A DNA stretch of 64,000 bases from Solibacillus isronensis. Its GTDB lineage: Bacteria > Bacillota > Bacilli > Bacillales_A > Planococcaceae. The stretch covers positions 1-64,000 of the forward strand of contig NZ_FVZN01000005.1 in assembly GCF_900168685.1 (NCBI RefSeq). The letters run 5' to 3'. The notes beneath the pieces are model-generated. The model saw only the letters and a program-made list of their open reading frames with translations, did no database searches and was not told where the DNA came from. The position numbers and the translations under genes were made by a program. Below, piece by piece: positions 53,314 through 62,297 of the stretch (its first letter is position 1; every line of letters begins with the position of its first letter).

Positions 53314-54661
53314 CATGTCTGTAATTAATGATAATAAATATTTAGAAGAAGCTATCTACAAATATGCTCATGAATTTAAGGATATTAAGAATATTATAAG
53401 TTTTATCAATGAGGAGTATCAAAAAATAGATTCACCTATAAGAGACTTATTTTATAACTATTCGTATTATGATATTGCAAATGGGTTATTAGGTAACTGT
53501 ATTTTCCTATCTGAAATGTTTTATCAAACAGGTAAAGAAACTTATCAATACTATACCCACAATATATTTAAATTAGGGATTTCAAGAAATGGCATTGAGA
53601 AAATAGACAATCCGGGTCTTTGGTCAGGACTTTCGGGAGTGTGCTTTAGTTTAGAGACATTAAATTCTAATGGCCAATATCAAGAGGTAATTAATAACTG
53701 TGATGAGATTTTAAAAAAGCTTATTCACGATAAGATAAAAGAAGTTAAATGTAATTTAGAAAATCAAAATGTAAAAATGGGAGATTACGACCTCATGGAG
53801 GGCATGGTCGGAATTGTACAGTATATATTAACTTACAAAAAAGCCGATATAGATTTTCAAAATATTCTTAAGGAGATATCAGAGTATTTTATCGATTTAA
53901 CAAAATCAACCGATATTAAAAACAAAAAGGTTCCAAACTGGTTGATTAAAGCTGAACATCAGTTTTTAGATAATGAAAAAACTAAATTTGCAAATGGTAA
54001 TTTTAATCAGGGAGTATCCCATGGAATATGTGGTGTTTTAATTAGTCTAGTAAGTCTTTATAAATTAAATAAAAATCCAGAAATTCAACAAGCAATTGAA
54101 CGTATAGTGAATTGGTATTATGATACTAAATCAAGCCATCGTGATTATTTTGTTTGGGAAAAAAAATTAAGCTTTGAAAGTTTACAGAATGTTATCTCAT
54201 ATAATGAAAAACAAGTAAATCTAAGCTGGTGTTACGGGGATTTAATGATAATTTATTCCTTATTGTGTGCAAATGAAATCTTAAACGATGAAAAAATAGA
54301 AACTTTTTTAAATGATTGTTGTACCAAATATGATCAAAGTCAAATTGAGATAGATTTACTGTCTCCTACGATATGTCATGGGTTTGCAGGAACCTTATTA
54401 GTAATAAAAAAAATACAATTAAAGAAGGGCGAACAGATACTTTCTGATTTATACAAAAAACTAACTGAAAAGCTGACTTCCTCCTTTGATAATACAAGCA
54501 GGTTCGGCTTTTGGGATGTTGAAGAATATAATGGAAAATTAAATTATTTAAATAAATATAGTCTCCTTTCTGGTAACTCAGGTGTATATTTGACTTTAAA
54601 TTATTTAATAAAGGGAACTGTAAAAACAAATTGGATGTCATTGTTTTTATTAGATAATTGA
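53306..54661 (+). CDS. Lanthipeptide cyclase LanC
   Basis: This ~451-residue zinc enzyme joins Cys thiols to dehydro residues. Zinc ligands appear in LSWCYGDLMI (Cys) and TICHGFAG (Cys-His), and GVSHGICGVL gives the catalytic His. It has the LanC alpha-toroid repeat pattern. The probable start is TTG 53306, with AAAGGAGAGG seven bases upstream; ATG 53315 is an alternative. It overlaps the lanB stop. Confidence 0.93.
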   Translation: MSNMSVINDNKYLEEAIYKYAHEFKDIKNIISFINEEYQKIDSPIRDLFYNYSYYDIANGLLGNCIFLSEMFYQTGKETYQYYTHNIFKLGISRNGIEKIDNPGLWSGLSGVCFSLETLNSNGQYQEVINNCDEILKKLIHDKIKEVKCNLENQNVKMGDYDLMEGMVGIVQYILTYKKADIDFQNILKEISEYFIDLTKSTDIKNKKVPNWLIKAEHQFLDNEKTKFANGNFNQGVSHGICGVLISLVSLYKLNKNPEIQQAIERIVNWYYDTKSSHRDYFVWEKKLSFESLQNVISYNEKQVNLSWCYGDLMIIYSLLCANEILNDEKIETFLNDCCTKYDQSQIEIDLLSPTICHGFAGTLLVIKKIQLKKGEQILSDLYKKLTEKLTSSFDNTSRFGFWDVEEYNGKLNYLNKYSLLSGNSGVYLTLNYLIKGTVKTNWMSLFLLDN

Positions 54662-54689
54662 AAGGAAGAGATTAAGTGAGGGGAAATTT

Positions 54690-55734
54690 ATGACTTTAAT
54701 AAATTTACTACGTTTAATAAAATGGCCAAAGAAGTTATTAATTATAATTATCATCTTTTCAATTGTATCAGCCGGTATATCTTTGACATTGCCAATTTTA
54801 ACGAGAGATTTAATTGATGCTTTAACAAACCAAAGTATAACTAATAATGAAATATTAATATTTATAGGGCTATTTATTGTAAACGCATTAGTTAGTGGCT
54901 TTACATATTATTTAATCAAAGTTTTGGGCAGTAAAATAATGTATAATTTACGCTCAACAATATTTGCACATATTTTAAAACTGAAAACAGCTTTTTATGA
55001 TCAAACGGAGTCAGGAATCGTAATAAGCAGGATGACAGATGATATTGAAAATATTAATAGCTTTGTAACCGAAAAAGTAACGAATTTACTTTCTCAAATT
55101 ATTATAGTAATTGGTGCAGTTTCTATGTTATTTGTCCTTGATTGGAAAATTACATTACTTATATTTATAGCTATTCCAGTTGTTCTCTTAGTTATATTAC
55201 CAATTGGAAATATGACTTATAAGGTTGCTCTTGAGAAACAAGATTCCTTAGCCAATTTCACAAGTTTGATGAATAGAGTATTATCAGAAATTCGTTTAGT
55301 TAAGGTATATAATGCTGAAAAAAAAGAATTTAATTTAGCTAATAAAAGTTTAAAAAATATGTATAGATTAAATTTGAAAGAAGCCAAAATTCAATCGATT
55401 GTGTCACCTATTGTTACAAGTGTAGTTCTAGGTGTATTATTTTCTGTTCTTGGTTATGGGGTTTATCGTATTTCCAATGGAACATTAACAGCAGGAACCT
55501 TTGTAGCGGTTGTATTTTACTTAGTACAAGCCATTACCCCTATGGCATCACTATCAGCATTTTATACAGAATTTAAGAAAACGGAAGGATCTACGAAAAA
55601 ATTATATGATTTGTATTTAGAAGAATCAGAGCAGCTTGATCAGTTTGATAATAAAGGAACATCTAAATCTTTAGTAAATAATCTTAATGAAAATATTACA
55701 TTTAGTAATGTGTCGTTCTCTTATAATCGGTGTT
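54690..55734 (+). pseudogene. LanT ABC exporter, N-terminal membrane fragment (interrupted)
   Basis: About 348 codons encode six membrane segments of an ABC exporter (ABC_membrane domain, SEIRLVKVYNAEKKEF). The frame is cut at FSNVSFSYNR, just before the nucleotide-binding domain, by an IS3-family element. The rest resumes at 57525. There is no C39 peptidase domain, in agreement with leader removal by the separate LanP. Export of the lantibiotic is expected to be lost. Confidence 0.92.
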
Positions 55735-55840
55735 TGTCAATATAGTTGTCGCATCGAGCTATTTTACTTTTCTACTAAACTCCTATTCGTTCCAATCAAA
55801 TCCCCAATTCAATCGAAGCTAGCGCGCTGTGCTTGCTGTC

Positions 55841-55889
55841 CTGTTGAAGTTCAATGGAAAGAAAATCGCTTTCCATTGAACTTCAACAG
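55841..55889. repeat. Perfect 21-bp inverted repeat inside the IS3 element
   Basis: Arms at 55841-55861 and 55869-55889 are exact reverse complements, separated by AAAATCG. It lies after the stop of orfB. On the plus strand, T6 follows about 18 bases later. It could act as a strong terminator shielding the transposase from outside transcription or ending its own. Confidence 0.85.
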
Positions 55890-55905
55890 GGAAAAGGGGG
55901 ATTTT

Positions 55906-56967
55906 TTATTCCTGAACGACTTCTTTTATCGGATTCAGTGCGACTTGTTGTTGCGCTGACCAATTGCGTGTCTGCCCAGCCCAACGTTCTGGATGCTTTT
56001 GTTTGGCTTCTTCATACACTAATTTTCTTTTCTCTAAAATTCCGATATGTTTACCAGTATGGCACTGCACCGGCGTCACAAATTTCAAGGCGCTATGTAA
56101 ATGTACTTCGTTGTACCAGCGGACAAATTTTAATGCCCAAGCACGTGCTTCCACTACGGACTTAAACCCTTTTCGCGGGAAATCAGGGCGGTATTTCAAC
56201 GTCCGAAACATCGCTTCTGAATAGGGATTATCGTTGCTGACACGTGGTCTTGAATACGAGCTTTGAATGCCCATTTTCTCCAGAAACCCTTGAAAAGTGG
56301 AGGCTTTCATCGGGCTGCCATTATCCGAATGAAGGACGAGTGGTGCACCTTGAATTTTTTCATTCAGTACCGCTTTTTGCACCAGTTGCTCCGCATAGTT
56401 TGCTTCTTCGGTTTCCCAAACCTCCCAGCCGACAACCTTGCGACTAAATAAATCAATGATTAAATAAAGACGATAAAACATACCTTTCACAGGTCCTGCT
56501 AACCACGTAATGTCCCATGTCCATACTTGATTCGGTGCCACAGCAAGATGACTTTCCGGTACCCGCTTCGTCGGTTTTTGACTAAAGCCTCGGTGATTTT
56601 GCATCTTTTCTTCGCGTAATACACGGTAAAATGTTGATTCTGAAGCGATGTACGTTCCTTGATCGGCTAACTTTGGGACAATTTGTGTTGGTGGTAAATC
56701 GGCATATTCATCCTGCTTCACAACGGTTAAAATCTCTGTTCGTTCTTCTTCGGACAGCTTATTTTTCGGTAGGGGACGCTTAGCGATAGGGCGTTGGTCC
56801 CACTGGATTTCCCCGTCCTTTACCCAACGTTCATACGTGCGAACACTAATATGCAATTCTTCACATGCTTTTGCCAATCGCGCCCCGTTTCGGTTCGCTT
56901 CTTGAATCAATTCTACTGCGAGTTTGCGATTTGACGGGCAGGTCATTCTTCCTCGTCGTCCCCCCAA
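55906..56967 (-). CDS. IS3-family transposase OrfB (DDE integrase core)
   Basis: This 353-residue protein has an N-terminal HTH_21 region and an rve integrase core with D-D-E: TWDITWL, LHSDNGSP and NPYSEAMFRTLK. It overlaps orfA in another frame, so it is probably made as an OrfAB fusion by programmed -1 frameshifting near 56945-56967. It appears intact. Confidence 0.93.
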   Translation of the reverse strand: MGGRRGRMTCPSNRKLAVELIQEANRNGARLAKACEELHISVRTYERWVKDGEIQWDQRPIAKRPLPKNKLSEEERTEILTVVKQDEYADLPPTQIVPKLADQGTYIASESTFYRVLREEKMQNHRGFSQKPTKRVPESHLAVAPNQVWTWDITWLAGPVKGMFYRLYLIIDLFSRKVVGWEVWETEEANYAEQLVQKAVLNEKIQGAPLVLHSDNGSPMKASTFQGFLEKMGIQSSYSRPRVSNDNPYSEAMFRTLKYRPDFPRKGFKSVVEARAWALKFVRWYNEVHLHSALKFVTPVQCHTGKHIGILEKRKLVYEEAKQKHPERWAGQTRNWSAQQQVALNPIKEVVQE

Positions 56968-57458
56968 ATCGCTTGGGCCTTTTTTCGAAGGAGTAATAAG
57001 GCTGCCGCTTCTGCCAATGCCTTTTCTTTCTTCTGTAAGTCCTTCTCCAACGCCTTTGCCCGCTGCTTTTCTTCCTTTAATTGCCCATTCAACTGCTTTG
57101 CCTGATCAAATGCCTGACCATTTGCCTGAAGACAAACTTCTTTCCACGCTTCGATCTGCTCACGATATAAGCCTTTTCGACGACAATATTCCGCTAACTC
57201 AGCTTCATTCATCGAGAAGGTTTCCATTACTACTAAAAATTTATCATGGCTGTTCCATTTGTCGCTTGTTTGACCATTGCCAGGTGTTGCACTACCTGCT
57301 GCACGTGCTTCCTTGCGCCATTTATATAGGGTGGCTTCTGTAATGCCTGTTTCCTCATTTATTTTCGCTACCGCTTCGTTTTGTGGTGGCATCATGCGTG
57401 CAACAACGGCTTTTTTTTGTTCAGCCGTGTAGCGGATACGTTCTCTTTTCATTGTCAT
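56943..57458 (-). CDS. IS3-family transposase OrfA
   Basis: This 171-residue protein has an N-terminal HTH (YTAEQKKAVVARM; TGITEATLYKWRKEARAAG) and a C-terminal leucine-zipper-like coiled coil (LKEEKQRAKALEKDLQKKEK). It overlaps OrfB by 25 bases, as in frameshifting IS3 elements. The start near 57458 follows GGAGG. Confidence 0.9.
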   Translation of the reverse strand: MTMKRERIRYTAEQKKAVVARMMPPQNEAVAKINEETGITEATLYKWRKEARAAGSATPGNGQTSDKWNSHDKFLVVMETFSMNEAELAEYCRRKGLYREQIEAWKEVCLQANGQAFDQAKQLNGQLKEEKQRAKALEKDLQKKEKALAEAAALLLLRKKAQAIWGDDEEE

Positions 57459-57524
57459 TTGTCTCGACCTCCGTGTTTTTACTTTACTATGCCACGTAAG
57501 CTCGGTACGACATCTATCCTAACA

Positions 57525-58225
57525 GAGGGGGTAATGGAAAAGAGCAAGTATTGAAAAATATTAACTTTTCAATACCAGCACATAAGGTGACAGCTATTGT
57601 AGGTCCTTCTGGATCAGGAAAGTCTACAATATTCTATTTACTCGAAAGGTTATATCAACTTTCTGAAGGAGAAATTTTATTAAATAATATTAATATAAAT
57701 GAGTATCCTTTAGATGAATGGAGAAAGCAAATAGGTTATGTAATGCAAGAAAGTGGTTTAATGGCGGGTACTTTAGAAGAAAACTTAGTATATGGCATTG
57801 ATGAAAATTATGAAATTAAAGATTTAGAATATGCTGCAAGTATTTCCAATTCAAGCCAGTTTATATCTAAATTTGAATCCAAATTTCAAACACAGGTCGG
57901 TGAGAGAGGCGTTAAGTTATCAGGTGGGCAAAAGCAGAGAATCTCTATTGGTAGGGCACTTTTAAGGGATCCCAATATTTTATTACTGGATGAAGCAACT
58001 TCTAGTTTGGATAGTGAAAGTGAATTCTATGTGCAAGAAGCCATCTCAAAATTAATTAAAAATAGAACTACTTTAATAATTGCACACAGACTTTCTACAA
58101 TAAAAAATGCCGATCAAATTATATTTTTAGATAATGGTGTAATTACAGGTATAGGTAAGCATGATGAACTCGTAATATCACACGAAAAATATCGATATTT
58201 TGTACAAACACAATCATTTGATTAA
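57525..58225 (+). pseudogene. LanT ABC exporter, C-terminal ATPase fragment
   Basis: About 233 codons carry the nucleotide-binding domain: Walker A GPSGSGKST, signature LSGGQKQR, Walker B ILLLDEATSSLD and the H-loop IAHRLS. It continues the lanT frame cut at 55734. The first in-frame start after the element is TTG 57551, which also removes the first strand of the domain, so a functional product is unlikely. Confidence 0.92.
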
Positions 58226-58239
58226 GGTGGGAATAAATA

Positions 58240-58524
58240 ATGATTTTACTAGATATATTGTTCGATATATTTATTGCTATATATACTTCTTTAGGGTTTG
58301 GTACACCTCAACATAAAATCAATACTAAGATGGATAAACTAGCGAAATATAGTCCTGAATTATATAATTTGTATATAAGTGATAAAGATTTATTTGAGAA
58401 TGATGAAAAGCTTTCAACTTTGATATTAAAGCACCCAGTAAAAAGTAAGGAAGATAAAGAAAAATTAGTAGATGAAATAAGAAATCTTTTAAATATTAAT
58501 AGGAACCTTATTAATGAAAAATAA
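58240..58524 (+). CDS. Small protein of the lanthipeptide operon, function unknown
   Basis: This 94-residue protein has one hydrophobic N-terminal segment (LLDILFDIFIAIYTSLGFG) and a charged helical rest. The ribosome site is AAGGTGGG. It sits between lanT and lanP and overlaps lanP by 11 bases. It has no lipobox, so it is not a classical LanI lipoprotein. An immunity or accessory role is possible. I do not recognise the family. Confidence 0.7.
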   Translation: MILLDILFDIFIAIYTSLGFGTPQHKINTKMDKLAKYSPELYNLYISDKDLFENDEKLSTLILKHPVKSKEDKEKLVDEIRNLLNINRNLINEK

Positions 58525-59476
58525 AATACCTTTACATCATTTCCAATGGAATTTAGAAATGTTAAAAATACCTTATGAAGAATTATATGCTAAAAAATGC
58601 TTTGTTCCCAAAGTAGCACTTATAGATAGTGGTATTGATAAATATCATCCAGAGCTAATTAAAAAAATTAATATAGAAGATTCTTTTGATTTTTCTGGTG
58701 ATGATAGTGATATTTTAGATCTAACTGGACATGGGACCATGGTGGCCGGAGTTATTTGTGCAGAAGAAGTAATTAAAGGTTGTTTCCCAAATGTCGAGTT
58801 AATCGTATATAAAATCTCTAATGATAATACTTATAGGATAAAAAACTTAATAAATGCCATTGTGAAAGCAATAGAATCCGAAGTTCAAATTATTAATCTA
58901 AGCTTATCCTTACCTTTTGATAAAATGAATCAGTCAACTATAGATATTATTTGTAAGTTATTTGAAAAAGCAAACAGCTTAAATATTTTCATCACTATAG
59001 CTGCAGGAAATCAAAATAAAAAAATCCCACCTAACTTTACTAATAGATTTAATAATGTATATTTAATCGGAGCTACAGACCGAGGAGGCTTAAAGAGTAG
59101 TTATTCTAATTATGGTGCAATAGATTTTTTAGTACCTGGTGGAGACTGGCGACAAGTTGAATTTAGTTTAGATGATCCAATTGTTACATGCTTTCCTACA
59201 TATTTGCATACAATGGATCAGTTAAACAATAATATAGGTATATCAAAAGGATATTGCATAGGTTATGGTACTAGTATAGCAACTGCTCATTGTACAGGGA
59301 TTATCGCGTTTTTGATATCTGATTATTTTGATAAATTCAAAAGAATTCTTAAACCTAATGAACTATATAGTATATTGATAAAATTATCTCGTTTAGATAA
59401 ATCAGAGGATTCACTACATGGGGAATTAAGTTTTCGTAATGCACACATTAATAACCTATGGAGAAATATATTCTAA
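58514..59476 (+). CDS. Subtilisin-like leader protease LanP, intracellular type
   Basis: This 320-residue S8 protease has the catalytic triad Asp38 (VALIDSGID), His73 (TGHGTMVAGV) and Ser254 (GYGTSIATAHC), with the oxyanion Asn165 in AAGN. There is no signal peptide or prodomain, so it acts in the cytoplasm, as with ElxP/PepP-type LanPs. It likely removes the shared LanA leader before or during export. It is the last lan gene, followed by a long terminator hairpin. Confidence 0.92.
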   Translation: MKNKIPLHHFQWNLEMLKIPYEELYAKKCFVPKVALIDSGIDKYHPELIKKINIEDSFDFSGDDSDILDLTGHGTMVAGVICAEEVIKGCFPNVELIVYKISNDNTYRIKNLINAIVKAIESEVQIINLSLSLPFDKMNQSTIDIICKLFEKANSLNIFITIAAGNQNKKIPPNFTNRFNNVYLIGATDRGGLKSSYSNYGAIDFLVPGGDWRQVEFSLDDPIVTCFPTYLHTMDQLNNNIGISKGYCIGYGTSIATAHCTGIIAFLISDYFDKFKRILKPNELYSILIKLSRLDKSEDSLHGELSFRNAHINNLWRNIF

Positions 59477-59514
59477 AGTATAAGAATCATAAATAATGTC
59501 AAATCTAAAATTAA

Positions 59515-59560
59515 AAGCAAGTATGAAATCATAATTTAATTTCATACTTGCTTATACTTT
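59515..59560 (+). terminator. Terminator of the lan operon
   Basis: AAGCAAGTATGAAAT / ATTTCATACTTGCTT, a perfect 15-bp stem followed by ATACTTT. Confidence 0.8.
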
Positions 59561-59593
59561 GATAAAATAAGCCGGATTTGAATGACAGGACTG

Positions 59594-59776
59594 TTATATA
59601 CTCCCACAACAATTCGGACCTCCGGGGAGAGTTACCTCACCTTCATACTGGACATAGGTAGACCACCTGGTTTCGGGGCTACGAGCACATACTAATTCGC
59701 CCCATTCAGACTCGCTTTCGCTGCGACTCCATCTTCTCAACTTAACCTCGTACGTAATCGTGACTCGTTGGTACAT
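59594..59776 (-). CDS. Possible small Cys-containing protein, 60 residues, GC-rich
   Basis: This minus-strand frame has ~50% GC inside very AT-rich DNA. It starts MYQRVTITYEVKLRRWSRSE and ends GGPNCCGSI. The balanced composition hints at a real or recent gene, but there is no good ribosome site before ATG 59776. I do not recognise a family. Confidence 0.4.
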   Translation of the reverse strand: MYQRVTITYEVKLRRWSRSESESEWGELVCARSPETRWSTYVQYEGEVTLPGGPNCCGSI

Positions 59777-60248
59777 TAATTAAATACTTTATTGCCAAAA
59801 ACCCAGATGATTAAACAAATATAAAAATATAAAAACTTTTCTAGCATAGACAAAAGGAAAAGCCGAAAGTGATATCTCTTATCTAGCAATTATCAGCTGA
59901 GTGTTTGTACAGAAGAGCAACAAAATAGAATACAAAGCAGCTGTTTAGACAAGGGGACCTTTGACAAGAGAGTAAGGATAATCTAGTAATCTATACTGAA
60001 ATACAAGTATATCAATATCCATTATTAGCAGTAGATCTTAGTCTTTTTTCTAGTACGCATACATAGCCAATAATTGTACTTCGACATTGGATAGAGGAGG
60101 AAATCCGGGGACGCCAACCATTTGATTGTTTCCTGCTCTTTTTTCAAGGGGAAGTGAGGAATTTATTAAAGAGCAATAAATATCAAAAATAATAGTTAAA
60201 TTTAATATAACTTAAAATAAACAAGTTAATTAAAGGAGATGTATAAAG
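59777..60248. other. Intergenic stretch at the right edge of the island
   Basis: There is no intact gene. A 40-codon open stretch at about 60067-60189 (IVLRHWIEEEIRGRQPF, then FDCFLLFFQGEVRNLL) looks like protein but has no start, so it may be a decayed gene end. The rest shows stops in all frames. Confidence 0.4.
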
Positions 60249-60758
60249 ATGAAGAAAAAAGAATCACTTAAAGGATGGCAACTCATCAGTTCTAATCCTG
60301 ATATATACAAATTCGAATTGGACGAAAATATATTCTATTCGGGTAGAAAATCAGGATTACTTTATTCAAAAAAAGGTGCTGGTATTGGAGAATTTGCAAC
60401 AATAATGCAGAAATTTCAAGCAAGCATTTATATAGGAAAACAAATAAAAATGTCTTGTTATTTAAAAACGGAGCAATTGTCAAGATGTCAGGCTTGGCTT
60501 CAAATTAATGATTCGTATGACGATGTAATTATGTTTAAGAGTATAGATAACAGCAGTTTACAACAAAATACAGATTGGAATCAGTACTCAATGATACTTG
60601 ATGTACCTAAAGAAGGGGCTTCTATTCTTTTCGGAGTGCAACTTTTCGGAATAGGAAAGGTTTGGGCTGATAATTTTAGTTTTGAAGAAGTAAATGAAGT
60701 AATTAGTGGAGTACATCAGGATACAAAAATGGCGGCGATACTGAGAAGCATGCTGTAG
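60249..60758 (+). CDS. Stand-alone jelly-roll/CBM-like domain protein
   Basis: This 169-residue protein is rich in beta strands (GWQLISSNPDIYKFELD; QIKMSCYLKTEQ; GVQLFGIGKVWADNFSFEEV). The same domain is found at the C-terminus of some Bacillus AraC-type regulators, probably as a ligand-binding module, but here no DNA-binding part is present. It has a strong TAAAGGAGATG site and no signal peptide. Function is unknown. Confidence 0.7.
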   Translation: MKKKESLKGWQLISSNPDIYKFELDENIFYSGRKSGLLYSKKGAGIGEFATIMQKFQASIYIGKQIKMSCYLKTEQLSRCQAWLQINDSYDDVIMFKSIDNSSLQQNTDWNQYSMILDVPKEGASILFGVQLFGIGKVWADNFSFEEVNEVISGVHQDTKMAAILRSML

Positions 60759-60917
60759 AATCCGTAAATTAAAACTAGCGAACTTGAATGATTAATACTA
60801 TTTTAAAATAATTTATAAGTTTTCGAAATAATAAATTTTTTAGGGGCTATAAATTTTACTCAAACAGAAAATACTGTATGCTGATGGTGAGCTTTTCATT
60901 ACAAAGGAGGACAACTC

Positions 60918-61700
60918 ATGAATCGTTTTGAAGGAAAAGTTATAATTGTTACCGGTGCAGGTTCTGGATTAGGACAAGCTGCCACATTGCAGCTTGCAAA
61001 GGAAGGCGCAAAGCTTGTACTCGTTGATTTAAATCAGGCAGGACTGGATGAAACGAAGAAAAAAGTGCTTGAAGTAGCACCAAATGCTGAAACATTGTTA
61101 GTGACAGCAAACGTAGCTACAGAAAGTGAAGTTGAAAATTTTGTGAATCAAACGGTTGAGAAATTCAGCAAAATTGATGGTTTCTTTAACAATGCGGGAA
61201 TTGAAGGGAAGCAAAACTTAACTGGAGATTACGGTATTGAGGAATTTCATAAAGTTATATCCGTCAATTTGAACGGTGTCTTCTATGGTATGAAATATGT
61301 GCTGAAAGTGATGAAGGAGCAAGGATACGGCTCGATTGTCAATACAGCTTCGGTTGGCGGAATCCGCGGTGTCGGAAACCAGTCAGGCTATGCGGCTAGT
61401 AAACATGGTGTTGTCGGGTTAACGCGTAACTCGGCGATTGAATACGGCCAATACGGAATTTCGATTAAAGCAATTGCCCCGGGTGCGATTATGACGCCAA
61501 TGGTAGAAGGATCACTGCGCCAAATGGGTGGCGATAACTGGGAGGAAGTCGGCAAGGAGTTTGTAAAGCCAAATCCGATGAGACGTTTCGGTAAGCCGGA
61601 AGAAGTCGGTTATTTAGTAGCATTCCTGCTATCTAACGAAGCGGACTTCATTAACGCAGCGGTTATTCCAATCGACGGCGGGCAGTCCTATAAATATTAA
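60918..61700 (+). CDS. Short-chain dehydrogenase/reductase (SDR)
   Basis: This 260-residue classical SDR has the cofactor motif TGAGSGLGQA (residues 12-21), NNAG, catalytic Ser in NTASVGG and YAASK (Tyr-x-x-x-Lys), and the C-terminal IPIDGGQSYKY. The substrate is unknown. It has AAAGGAGG upstream and a terminator after. Its base composition is that of the core chromosome again. Confidence 0.92.
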   Translation: MNRFEGKVIIVTGAGSGLGQAATLQLAKEGAKLVLVDLNQAGLDETKKKVLEVAPNAETLLVTANVATESEVENFVNQTVEKFSKIDGFFNNAGIEGKQNLTGDYGIEEFHKVISVNLNGVFYGMKYVLKVMKEQGYGSIVNTASVGGIRGVGNQSGYAASKHGVVGLTRNSAIEYGQYGISIKAIAPGAIMTPMVEGSLRQMGGDNWEEVGKEFVKPNPMRRFGKPEEVGYLVAFLLSNEADFINAAVIPIDGGQSYKY

Positions 61701-61705
61701 ATGGT

Positions 61706-61736
61706 AATCCCCTTAAAACATTTAAGGGGATTTTTT
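61706..61736 (+). terminator. Terminator of the SDR gene
   Basis: AATCCCCTTAAA / TTTAAGGGGATTTTTT. Confidence 0.92.
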
Positions 61737-61760
61737 GTACTCATTGATTCTCTTTCTTTT

Positions 61761-62114
61761 TTAACGCTTCAATACCCGGCTTTCCAATAAATACGTTACT
61801 TCGTATTTCTCAGCCAGTCCTTTTAAAAAGGTTAGTAGTTCACTGAAGTTTGTTCTTTGTATCAATTGTTCATACTGTTTTTTCTCTTCTTCGGTTGCAA
61901 CCTTTTTAAAATAACCCCACATATGTTGGCAAGCATTGCGCATGCTGCCTTCTGTTGGTGTTAAGCTTAATGCCTGTTCGATCAGCGCTGAAATTTCTTC
62001 ATAAGAGGCTTTATTTTTCATCGCCTGACGAATTACATTGTAATGATTTTGGCTATAAAACATCACATTGTATTTTTCCTCACGCCAAAGGATTTCCGTC
62101 TTTTTTTGATTCAT
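61761..62114 (-). CDS. DUF1722 (YbgA-like) protein
   Basis: This 117-residue protein matches the YbgA/DUF1722 pattern: LWREEKYNVMFYSQNHYNVI, then NACQHMWGYFKK and a C-terminal YLLESRVL. The domain is often joined to DUF523 but here stands alone. Function is unknown. I chose ATG 62114 because GGGAGGA lies nine bases upstream; a longer frame to 62138 covers that site. Confidence 0.78.
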   Translation of the reverse strand: MNQKKTEILWREEKYNVMFYSQNHYNVIRQAMKNKASYEEISALIEQALSLTPTEGSMRNACQHMWGYFKKVATEEEKKQYEQLIQRTNFSELLTFLKGLAEKYEVTYLLESRVLKR

Positions 62115-62297
62115 AAAAGAGTCATCCTCCCATTCCACTTTTGCATAATCTACTAGTTGTTCACATTATATAAGATAGATAAAAGTTTTGCTTTTATAAG
62201 GAGTCAAATCCAACTTATAGTGTAAAAAGTTTGTATAATGAAGATAGGTTTTAAATTTACTGAATTTACTTAAAATTGAAGGAAAAGAGGGGTTCTA

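Larger units (their letters stand above)
55735..57524 (-). mobile_element. IS3-family insertion sequence within lanT
   Basis: The ~1.79-kb element has orfA and orfB in minus orientation. Imperfect terminal repeats start TGTCAATATAG on the left and TGTTAGGATAG on the reverse-complemented right (20 of 26 over the full arm, both ending in CGAGCT). The left non-coding part holds a perfect 21-bp inverted repeat. I see no clear target duplication. Its GC content is higher than that of the lan genes around it. Confidence 0.88.

Noticed and set aside
60067-60189. Possible gene end (FDCFLLFFQGEVRNLL)
   Set aside because: Forty open codons without a start and with stops upstream; too little to call a gene.
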